This document shows positions 54,152-64,000 of a DNA stretch of 64,000 bases, one piece after another. This DNA comes from Prunella strophiata (lineage: Eukaryota; Chordata; Aves; Passeriformes; Prunellidae). Position 1 is the stretch's first letter, and each line of letters begins with the position of its first letter. The notes beneath the pieces are model-generated. The model saw only the letters and a program-made list of their open reading frames with translations, did no database searches and had not been told where the DNA came from. The stretch is taken from assembly GCA_036583965.1 (NCBI GenBank), contig JAZBQD010000034.1, positions 2,852,001 through 2,916,000 on the forward strand, given 5' to 3'. Position numbers and translations under genes: made by a program.

Positions 54152-57100
54152 GGAATGTCTGATTTTACCATGCTGTTTTCTGCTGGAGGGTGGTGGATAT
54201 TTACTTCTCCCAGTTTCCCTGAGAGCTCTGGTTGTGTCTTATCAAAAGCCAGTGGTCATGCACAGCTTTCCAAATCCTCCTTCCATCCAACAGTCTCTCT
54301 GTGCTGTCCCACCTCCTCTGCTGACAGTTCAAGGACTCCTCCTGCTCCCTGCTGACTTTCTGTGTCTTTCTGGAGACCTCTTCAGCAAGACATGTCAGCA
54401 CTGAGGTCCAGCTTTCCATAGGGGATAGCAGGAGAGAAGAGAATGCAGTGACTGCTGTACATCCCCCTCATTGATATGCAGCACGTCCTGACCCTCTGTG
54501 CTCAGAGTTTGATTTGCTGAGATGCTGTAAAAAAATACTGTGAGAAAAGTCCAGCTCCTGCCTGGAGAGCGACCGTGTGAAAATGGCACCTCCTTCCTCA
54601 AGCCAGCAGCTCCCCTGTGCTGATCAGCCTGAGCTGATGTGGTAATGACAGGAATGAAATCGTGCTGCCTGCCATGACTCACAGCCCTGCAGAGCTGGGC
54701 TGCCTACAGAGGAGGGAGCTAGCAGGATGCATTTTCTGCAGAATCGTCAAAAAGTGCATCCTGCCCTTAACACACGTGCAGAGCCTGGCACAGGCTGTGG
54801 AGCAGCCCTGCTCCAATGGGCACAGAGCAGAGGACTGGCTCTTTTCCCTCTTACACCCATCTTCTCTGTCTTGGAAGCAGAGGAATGGTGGCAGGGGTGG
54901 GAAGCAAGGACTAGAAATCCTCTCTTTCCATCCAGTGAGCACACCCTGGGAAGGACTGGCCCTGCCTGGATAACTGATGGGTCACAAAGGCAGGGTGTGC
55001 TCCCCAGCAGGTCCCACACTGCTGTAGAGAAAGAGGAAGGATTTTCAGCCCTGGAGCTGCACAAGCCTGGCCCTTCCTTTGTGCAGCCATGCAGCCATGA
55101 AAGACTCTCTCAGTGCTTTACTGTCTCTTGTATGGCCAGTGAGGGATAATCAGCATGGATTGGTCTCACCACAGCACTCAGGCTCCCCTCTGGGAAAATA
55201 ACAGTGGTTCTTTGTGAGCGTGACTGTTCTTTCCAGCTGTCTGAGGTGAAGGTTTAAAGAGGAACTCTAGCTCTTCAGTAAACTGTGGGAAGCAGTGGCC
55301 AGGTAGCCCATTTTCAGTGGGAAACGTCTCCAAGAGACCTGGAGAAAGACTCAGGAAGTCCTGTAATCAGACAAATTCGTGATATCTAGGATTGTTGAGG
55401 TTACTGATTTTCAACTCTGCATCCTAAGAGAGCATCTGCAGGAAAATGGCATGACTAGACCTTTACAGAAGGGCTCACAGGGCAGCAAAGGGCTGAAGCA
55501 GGTGTTCAGTGAAGTTCGGCTCTTTATTCCAGAGAACCTTTGGTATGGGCTGTACAAGCAATGGAAAAAAATCAGAATCTCAATTTCTTAGTGAGCTGAT
55601 GGGATGGCAAAACATCTGTTAGCTCCAGGCTGCATGGATTTGATGTAGGATCCTTGCAAACTGGAAGTGGGAGGCACCTTGGGTGAGAGCAGCTGTGAGA
55701 GTTCACAGCTCTGAGTGGCAGGAGAGTGGCAAGAGAAAGGCAGCAGGCTTGGGAGACATCTGGCCTTGGAGAACCAGGAGGGGACATCCCAGGGGTTGAG
55801 GGGGACAGAGAGGAGGGCTGCTGACACTTCCTTACAGAAATTATTTTAAGCATACAGGTACAAAGGAAGGCATGGGAACACAGCAAACAACCAAACCAGC
55901 TGATTCCTGAGCTACTCACTGCGCTGAAACTCGGGAAGGAAAAAAACAAACTGCATAACTACAGCCAAGGAATGGATAAAGAAGAATATGAAAACATGGG
56001 TCAAACTCAGAAAGGGTGAGGCTCAAGAAGAGGCACAGCCAGCCAGAGGACAGGACAGCAAAGTCCCTCCTGCCTGCCTGGGCACTTGCCTGTTCCCCAC
56101 CCTGAGAAGCCCTTGTGGGTGAGTTCATGATCCAGTTCTGTGTTCCAGACTGCTGGATGGACACAGTGGGACTTACTGCCCACCTCTGCCAGCAGGAGAT
56201 CAATGGTGCCACTGGTGACTCACTCCAGAGCTCTTCCAGGACCCCGAGGCAGAGAAGGGACCCTGCTGGTGCAGCCCTGAATGACAGTGTCATCCAGCAC
56301 AGCACACGGCAATGTCTGCCCAGGGCTACCTGGTGCACCACCTGGAAGTGGTCCAGCTAAAACCTGACTCAGTCCCCATCTGGATGCTTGGAAAGGAGTT
56401 TTGGTGGGTGAGACCGGCTGCCTGCTGAAGCCTTGTGCAGAGATGTGTGTAAGGCAGTGCCGACCCAGAAAACTGGCAGGAGAGTGGCAGTGATGCTCCC
56501 TTCTGGCTCTGCTTGCATCTCTTTCTGTTTAGTTCAGGATTACGAAGCTAAGTCCCATTTTATGTGAAATAGGGAGATCTGAGCCATATGCTGTGCAGGT
56601 TCAGATCACATCTTGTGGCACAGATCTGCAGGGAAACTTCCGTGAGTCTTGAACCAAATGGGTCGGATCCAGGTGGAGGTGACATCTTGTGGGAGAGACA
56701 GCTCGAAGATAAACAAGGTCAGGGAAAGGGTGGCAAGATATCCATACAGCAGAGTGATTTTACACAGCCCACCAGCCTCCCTGATGGCCCTGCAACACCA
56801 CCAATCTCTGGGACACAAGTGCTGCCAGTTCTGCCCTGGGCACTGGGAAAATGAGGCACAAGGAAGGAGAATGACTCAGCCCTTCTTCAGGACATCTAAG
56901 TGAAGCAAAGGTCTCCTGGTACCTGTGCTACACTAGCACTCTCAGGCCCCTTGCTCTTCCCTCCAGCCTCAGGCTGTCTCTGCCTTTGGATCAAAAGAAG
57001 ATTTTCAGGGGAAGATGATCCTGATGGACCTATTTCTGTATGTGGCATTTTAGAGCCCTGAGAAGTTTTCACCAATGGCAGACAGAAAGTGCTGCCCCAG

Positions 57101-58400
57101 GCACAGGGAGGCTTTGTGGGCTGAAGTTTTGTGGGTCTGGCTGGGATGAAGCTCATTTTCCTCCCAGCAGCCTGTATGGTGCCGTGGATTGGTGACTAAA
57201 ACAGTGTTGATACACACTGGTGTTCTCAGTGGTGCTGAGCAGTGCTTGCATTGTGCTGAGGATTTCTCTGTTTCCCATTCCACCCCCAGGCATGAGATCG
57301 GGAAGGTACAGAGCCAGGACAGCTGATCCCAACTGACCAGAGGGATATTCAGACCATATGATGGCAGCAATAAAAGCTCAGGGAAAGGAGGATGAAGGGC
57401 TGTTCATGGTTATGATGTTTGTCTCTCCAAGTATCCATCATGTGTACTGAAGCCCTGAACTGCAGGAAGCAGCTGGACATGTGCCTGCTGATGGGAAGGA
57501 GTGAATGAATTCCTTATTTCCCTTAGCAGGCACACAGCTTTGTTTCTTTGCCTCGACCCACGAGTTTTCTCACTTGTGCTCTTCTGATTCTCTTCCCCAT
57601 CCTGCTGTGGGGAGGAAGCAAATGAGCAGCTCTCTGGGTGCTTAGCTGCTGGCCAGGGTCAGCCCACCAGAACAGGCCTAAAACATGAAAAATCAGACTG
57701 ATGTGCCAAGTCCACAGCAAGTGCTGTCACCCCTCTTTCAGGGAAGGGGAGCTCAGGGGTGATGTCTGAGGTGGGGCAGGCAGACCTGAGCTCCTCAGGT
57801 CTCTGCTGGACTCTTGAACCTCAGGTGCCACCACGTTCCAGCTGTCCATGAAGGGATCATTTGCATCAATGGCAAGTGTTTATCTCTCTGCCCTCAGTGC
57901 CCCAGCAGCCTGAGCTCTATTGAGCTGTGGCTTCGGGGGTGGGTGTCACATGTGTGGTGTGCATTTCTCCAGGATGGGCCTGGGGGCTGCTCTGACATGA
58001 GGACACAGATCAGCTCTGTTCCCCCCACATCAAAAATCACCCTGGGCCTTCTTCACCCTGCTCCCCACTGAACAATGCTGATGAAAACCAAGAGCAAGTG
58101 GTGTGTTTTACCTGAGAACACAGCTTGCTCAAAGTCATCAATGCATGGACTTTTGGGTTATGGATTTTCACATGCAAAGTGCCACCGATTTCCTATGGAT
58201 CAACGGGAAGAAGCCAAGCAAAGAGGAAAACATCCAGAGAATGATTTATCAGCCTTTGTCACTCAAACAATATCTCCCCATTCTCTGTGGAGTATTTGTT
58301 TAGCTTTAATACAGTGACAGTGCTTTACGTGTTATGGGGAAGTGCAGGTCCCTCGCAGGGGGCAGGAATCTGAGCTTTCCAAGCACCTCAAGAACTGCTC
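54152..58400. other. unique non-coding sequence
   Basis: About 4.2 kb of single-copy-looking sequence. No tandem array or clear transposon, and no exon that I can defend. AT-rich stretches at 58100-58330 could be regulatory. Confidence 0.35.
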
Positions 58401-58418
58401 TGGGAATCAGAAAGGATT

Positions 58419-59009
58419 TTGTTTTCCAGCTCTTGTGATGTGTTGCAGCTGCCCACTGACTTTTTTGTTTCCATCCTTGGCACGCAGGAGAATTTCATCA
58501 CCACACTCTTTATCATGGAAACATGTCATTCAGTGGCATTCGTACATACTGTTCACATCAAATCAGAAGGTTGGCTCCAACCCCTGCAGAGATGGGACCT
58601 TTCCAATGGAACCTGCCTCCATAGGTTTGGTGCCTTTGGGCTGAACGCACAGCCAGAAGGAGGCCGGTTTTTTTCAGACAGGTTTTCAGAGACGACAGAA
58701 GATGCATGGAAGCCTCCCAAGAACCGCCCACCCCATGAGATGTTCACCATTCAGGATGTTGGCAAACTTGTCAGATCAGAAGGTTGTGCAAGATGCCAGC
58801 CGCTCAGGGCCAGAAGTGTTCGTGAAGTTTTGGGGACTGTCAGATTTTCGCTGAAGAGCTACCTGAGGCAGCCGTATGGCCCAACACCAAGAGCTGAATT
58901 GAATCTAGGTCTTCCTCAGGATCTGACGCCCGCTGCTCTCTTTCCCTGCTTGGGATTTGGAAAGCCAGACCTGGAACAGGATGTGATTTGTTCATGTTGG
59001 TCTGCGTGA
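58419..59009 (+). other. orphan open reading frame of 196 codons, coding status unclear
   Basis: A plus-strand frame stays open for 196 codons in non-repetitive DNA of ordinary composition, which is somewhat longer than its surroundings produce. The predicted product has no domain I recognise. It lacks a signal peptide, any clear membrane segment and a strong start context. No splice partners or poly-A signal were found. Chance is the default explanation; an untranslated exon or a decayed gene are alternatives. Confidence 0.12.
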
Positions 59010-59695
59010 TGCCAGCTGAGGCTACTGGCAAATCCTGCTCTCTGAAAAATTATCTCATGTAGATGAGGGTCAGATGATTAACTTTGATGAATCTTGCCAC
59101 AGCTGAAATTACTGCCAGTGCTAGGTATGAGAAGGAAACATTGGCAGAGCTGTCTCCCTGCCATGGGAAGGATCTCTTTTTCTCCTGGAAAGTAAAGCAG
59201 GGGTGCTGGAGCTGCTTTAGCTGGACTCCTCAGCCTTGATGAGAGAGAAGGGTTTCGTTTCAGACCTGCTTCAGAGTCTTTCCTTCTGAAGTACTCACAC
59301 AAATGAGTAACTTTTCCTGGGGAAAGAGTCCCTGGAGAAGAGATTTTCATCTGGAATAAACAGGACAGCGGATGGCATTTCACAACAAATTCACCAGCTG
59401 CCATGTATGAGGCAAGGGGATGGGTGGGGACTGCTGCATTTGATCATGGGGTTTTTTCATCTGTTCTGCCACCCAAAAAGTGCCCTGACACAGGAACTCC
59501 CTCTGGGGCTGATATCAGCAGCGAGGGGTGGATAAGCTGGGAGATGTGCTTTGTCTGCCAGAGCCCAAGGCCCACGCCTGTCACCAGCTCTGTGGAGGCA
59601 CTGGGGGTCCTTTGGGGGGGCTGGGGGTCCTTTGGGGGCCAGCACAGGGGCAGATGTGGGGACTTCTTGGTTTAGGTGGCAGCCCTGTGCAGTTA
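59010..59695. other. unique non-coding sequence
   Basis: A tandem doublet of GGGGGTCCTTTGGGGG(G)CTGG lies at 59600-59640. Otherwise nothing recognised. Confidence 0.35.
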
Positions 59696-59697
59696 CC

Positions 59698-60125
59698 ACC
59701 GAATCATGGAATATCCTGGGCTGGAAGGGACCCACAAGGATCATCCAGTTCAACTCCTGTCCCTACACAGGACATCCCAACAATCCCACCCTGTCCCTGA
59801 GAGCATTGTCCAAGCAGTCCTGCAGCTCTGGCAGCCTTGGGGCCCTGACCATTCCCTGAGGAGCCTGTTCAGTGCCCCACCACTGTATGGAGGAAGAATC
59901 TTTTCCAAATGTCCAACCTAAATCCCCCTGACACAGCTCCAGCCATTCCTTCAGGTCCTGTTCCTGGTCCCAGGGAGCAGAGGTCAGAGCTGCCTCTGCC
60001 CTGTCCCTTGAGAGGAGCTGCAGCCCTTGGGGTTGACCTCAGACTGACCTCAGTCTCCTCTGCTCCAGCTGGACAGGCCAAGCGCCCTCAGCTGCTCCTT
60101 CTGTGGTCCCTCTGGGCCATTCTCC
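59698..60125 (-). mobile_element. CR1 LINE fragment, 3' end
   Basis: The plus strand begins CGAATCATGGAATATCCTGGGCTGGAAGGGACCCACAAGGATCATCC and runs through CAGCCTTGGGGCCCTGACCATTCCCTGAGGAGCC to CAGCTGGACAGGCCAAGCGCCCTCAGCTGCTCC, the reverse complement of about 0.4 kb of CR1 3' sequence. Confidence 0.93.
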
Positions 60126-63100
60126 CATCCTCATGTCCCAACTTTGGACTTTCTAAAGCTTCAGTTGTCCCCAGTCAGTTGTCACCCTTTGAGGAGGGTG
60201 AAGGAGGCTCCCTGACTGCTAACAAGTCATGTTTGAAAGATGCAAACAAATGAGGCAAAGAAAAAGATGTGCAAGACAACCAGCACAACACCCAGTAGGT
60301 TTCAATCACCACAGTGCTCCCACCAGCCTGCACAGACCCGTGGGAGCCAGCAGTGGTGGCAGGGGCTTGGACTGCTGCTTGTCCCACAGCAGGTGGCTCC
60401 TTGTGACAACCAGGAGGCCACCCCAGGGGTGACAGGAGGTTCTGCAGGGCAGAACACACAGTGGTACCAGCACCACATCAGGTCACTGTGGGATGTCCCA
60501 GTGCAGCTTGTGGGACCACAAAACCAGCAGGGCCATGGGTCAGGGGGGCAGAGAAAGGCAACGTGCACTGGCTGCTGGGCCCTCAGGGCTTTTTGTTAAA
60601 CATCACCCACTCCTTGTGATGGCACCACTCAAATCCCCACCTGGCTGCCTCACCAGGGGCACCCAAAGCAGGAGCAGAGAGACAGATGAATCAGCCATAG
60701 GTTTGCTTGCTGCAGCATGCCTGTTGCCAGTAGATTTCCATGCTTCCAAGAGCAAGCTCAAAGCTCAGTTCATTTTCTGAATAGAGGGATGCTCTACCAG
60801 ATTGTCTGCGGTTGGAAATAGACTCATCCCAAATTTCCAGGCTGGGCATCTTTGGGAAAACCAGGCTTCAGCTCAACTACAAGTTCACTGAGCATCACCT
60901 GTGAAAGCTGGGGTGAGATGATGTGCTCTGTTCTGCAAGAAATCTGATGAGGCAGGACACAACCTCCCCCAGGTGTGTATGGCCTCTCTCACAGAAACTG
61001 TGGCTTTACAATTGCACAGTGAGTGGGTGTTTTCCAAAGCAAAATGGAAAGATCATCTGTCCTGTGAGAGCAGTATCCCAACCACAACCTGTGCTACACC
61101 TATGACAACCAAACTTAGACGAGGAGAGAAATTCATGGAGCAGCCACCCATCTCCAAATTCCATGTGCCAGAAACGTGCTGATATTGAAAGGGATGGGGA
61201 CACTGCTGCACAAATATCCCAAACAGAAACCAACCTGCCAGGGGACAGAGAGCAACCCACTGAAATCATGGCAGAGACAGGCACAGACACAGCAATGATT
61301 GTGTCACCATCACTGATAGGAGACAGTTGTCCAGAAATAACAGCCCTGCTTAGCTTGGAAAATGGCACACAAAGGACTCAGAGGAAGCTGAAGAGAAGGT
61401 GGTGAGTAATCCACAACTTGTAACTCCTAAACTCATTCAGAAAGGGTAAAGAAAGAACAGGGAAGCAAAAAATCTCTGAGGTCCCAGTGCTGCTCAGTCA
61501 TTAAAACACCTGATGGAGGTGTGTTTCCATCAGCACAGAGATGTGCCTGCATCCCAAGGGGATGACATCCCTGGCTGTAGCTCTTGTCCCTCTCTGGCTT
61601 TCCTCCCATGCCTGATCTTCACTCATTACAGCATGGCAGCCATGAGCTCTAATGGACAAGGAATTGCTTCTTTCTTTAGTTCTGGGAGGAATCTGTGCTT
61701 CCCCAGCATGCACTAGCAAACACTGTGCTTGCTCTGTCCCAAGCTGCTGTCCTTGCTCCATCCAGGCCAAGGAGATACAGGCACTTGGGCTTGTGGAAGA
61801 AAGAGGGAAGGAGGAGAGGGAAAACCAGGCTGTGTGGATTTCAACCACCTTGGAAGCTACCCTTGTTTCTGTTTGACAGCTGGGGTCAGTCTTGGTCTGC
61901 CTGAAAGGGCCCTGTCTGAATGTACAGGATGGATGGCAGAGAAATCTGACAGACAGGAGGTGAGAGGAATGCTCCCAAAGATGGCTTGAGAATGAACAAG
62001 GCACCAAACACCAGAGAGCTGTCACTGCCCCAACATCCCACCCTGCCAGGGCTGTGTGGCAAGAGAAATGTTCCAGCAATGTCTTACATTGTCTGGACAC
62101 CCACTATGGAGACAACACAACTAATGGCCAGGCACATCTCCCTGACTCAGCCATTCATCAGGGTGGAACTGTGATCATTCCCCTGCTGGGTTTCCACTCT
62201 CACACTGCCTTTAGTCCCTCCTCTGCTGCAGGGACCTTTCCCAAGGGAAGGCAGTGGATCATTCAGCCCACACCAACCCCTGAGCTCTCACTGTCAGTGC
62301 TGAAGTTCCCCTGGGGTTCCCCATATCCTTTGTTCCAACTGCACTGTGACACTCATTTTGTAGAGGTGTTGTAGAGGTTGTTTTTCAGAGTCCAGCCTAG
62401 ATCTCAGTCAAGGCCTTTCTGTGACCCTAAAAGTAATAATGGAGCAAATCTTGGAACAGAAAGCAATGCAGAATGAGAGAAAATGCTGTGGAAAGTGAGA
62501 GCTGGTGGAAATGATCTTGAAGGAACCTTCTTCTAGAAGAAACTGCAGCAGTGCAGCTGGGGAGGCAGCATCTCTCATCAGCTTCCTGGGGCAGGGGGTA
62601 ACACATCTGTCCCAGCCTGCTAGTGGCTTGGTGGAAATGCAGAGTCATTAATAACAAGGAAAGGAGGGATCTGAGGGGCTGCAAATCTTCAATCCCCGGG
62701 TGGGAAATGGGAGAGGGATGTGGGGGAGCACACCACCAACACAGACCAGCCACTCGCCTCTGCCTGTGCGGGTGAGGACGAGCCCCTGTCTGGCATCAGG
62801 CAAATCCCCACGGATCTGCAGCACCACAGCAGGGAAGAGCAGCGAGGAGCCCATCCTTCAGGGCAGCAAGGACAGAAGAGGATGAGGAAGCTGCAGCTGT
62901 GGCCACACAAAATGCTGCTACAAAGTCCCAGCACCCAGGAAGAGAAATTCTACTGGACCTGGTGCTTGAGCTGAGCCATGGCTCCCACTGGGGCAGGACC
63001 CTGGTGAGCAAATATGGTGATGCCAAAGGATGGGACACACTGAGAGGAGAAGGTGTGACCCACGGGAAGGTCAAACCCAGTGCATTTGGGATGAATTAAA

Positions 63101-63126
63101 TACCTCTTCATCACTTTGCCTGGCAG
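60126..63126. other. unique non-coding sequence
   Basis: About 3 kb with short open frames (up to 199 codons) lacking recognisable domains. No repeat family recognised. Confidence 0.35.
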
Positions 63127-63175
63127 AAGGTGGTCCTGCTGCCATGGCAGGAGGAGGCCAGCATTCATCCTGCTG
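63127..63175 (+). other. weak splice-flanked exon candidate
   Basis: A pyrimidine-rich stretch ending TTGCCTGGCAG (63116-63126) precedes 49 bases open in one frame, followed by GTGAGT (63176-63181). Both splice sites look good, but the encoded 16 residues match nothing I know, and no neighbouring exon was found. Confidence 0.15.
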
Positions 63176-63410
63176 GTGAGTGCTCTGGCACAGTCCCTGT
63201 AGGAGCCCAGTGGCCCCATGGCTGCTCAGCCCACACTCACCCCAGGAGGGTCCAATGCCCTGCAGTGCTGACACGGCCACAAGCCCAGTCAGCTTGTGGG
63301 AGAAGAAACTTGTATGGGAGCACTGGAGAGACTGACAGATGTGGCTGAGTCACCCACCCGGGCTGGCCACAGCCACGGCTGGAGGTCGCCTCTCCCAGAC
63401 TGCAGCTTTG
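63176..63410. other. unique non-coding sequence
   Basis: Nothing recognised. Confidence 0.3.
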
Positions 63411-63620
63411 TCACTCTCCATTATTTAATTGATAATTTATCACAGCATCCCAGACAGGGACGAGCTCCCGTTCGTGCCACTGTTTGTTCCCTGTCACATA
63501 GTCAATTCCCCAATCCAATATACCAGTTGTACTCTTATTTTATGAACCATACCTTAGGGCCTAATTAATGCAATTAATCAAACTTTTACTTAGGCAGGCA
63601 TATCTTCATTTCTCCACTGA
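63411..63620. promoter_or_regulatory. AT-rich block, candidate conserved non-coding element
   Basis: ATTATTTAATTGATAATTTATCAC at the left and CTAATTAATGCAATTAATCA at 63561-63580 give clustered homeodomain-like cores. Non-repetitive. Regulatory role inferred. Confidence 0.3.
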
Positions 63621-64000
63621 CTGTGTGCTTGGACAACTGGGTGTGTTGTCTGCACAGTATTCATCATCTTAAGCCATTACAATGCTCTGGAGCACACTGA
63701 AGAGTACAGGGAGGGGAGGGGACTGTTGGTGACTGAGCATTTCTGATCAGGTTTCAAATACAGACACCAAGGGCAGATCCTGCTCTCTCTGAAGCCAGGA
63801 ACCACGAGGGGAAACCCAACAGCTTAGCACCAGGGAGCTGGGCTAATGCAGAAGTTGGTTGTAGAAGTGGTTTCATTAATGCTACTGAGGAGCATCACTG
63901 GGTTTGCAGGTCACTTGCCACAGCAGAAGAAAATGTAATGATAATTGGAGGTGTTAGCCAGAAACATGATGGTGATTTTGTGACTAAAAGGCTCATGAAA
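63621..64000. other. unique non-coding sequence to window end
   Basis: No feature recognised. AATGTAATGATAATTGG near 63933 is a small AT-rich patch. Confidence 0.3.

Overview
This window looks like vertebrate nuclear DNA from a songbird (passerine). Two things point there. CR1 retrotransposon fragments occur throughout, most of them 5'-truncated with the typical avian 3' tail. There are also solo LTRs of several endogenous retrovirus (ERV) families that I recognise as songbird-type, one of them with a perfect 5-bp and one with a perfect 6-bp target-site duplication. The GC-rich, minisatellite-rich texture would suit a microchromosome or subtelomeric region, but that is inference. I found no operons, phage, CRISPR or bacterial genes.

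Layout. 1-17.9 kb: mostly unique non-coding DNA with AT-rich blocks resembling conserved regulatory elements (about 1.38-2.15, 2.6-3.3 and 5.08-5.2 kb), a 28-copy CATCC array at 3.8 kb, six CR1 fragments and a class-I-like solo LTR at 15.37-15.78 kb. 18.0-29.76 kb: two nearly identical copies of a segment of about 5.7 kb, separated by exactly 500 N. I read this as a false duplication from overlapping or allelic contigs. Each copy holds an ERVK-like LTR, an antisense ERVL-like LTR and two related minisatellites split by an A-tailed block. 29.6-31.35 kb: CpG-rich sequence with a candidate minus-strand first exon, a 21-bp minisatellite of about 1 kb and a second CpG-rich block with a candidate plus-strand donor. 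An ERVK-like LTR follows 13 bases further on. 32.3-33.9 kb: two ERVL-like LTRs. 37.2-38.75 kb: a module of about 300-400 bp plus a perfect 10-bp array (50 and 28 copies), the whole unit duplicated in tandem. 39-64 kb: unique non-coding DNA with CR1 fragments, three more LTRs (41.5, 50.1 and 53.7 kb), a 12-bp perfect hairpin at 53.27 kb and more AT-rich putative regulatory blocks.

I cannot support any complete protein-coding gene. The longest open frames (up to 589 codons) lie in tandem repeats whose unit has no stop codon and are not evidence of protein. The best coding candidate is one short minus-strand first exon at 29763-29821; its gene is not identified. Most of the window is probably intergenic or intronic. 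I did not find a new multi-gene system. The most notable structures are the gap-flanking duplication, the higher-order GGCAGAGCCG array, the (GGGAT)n array and the minisatellites packed around the CpG-rich candidate promoter.
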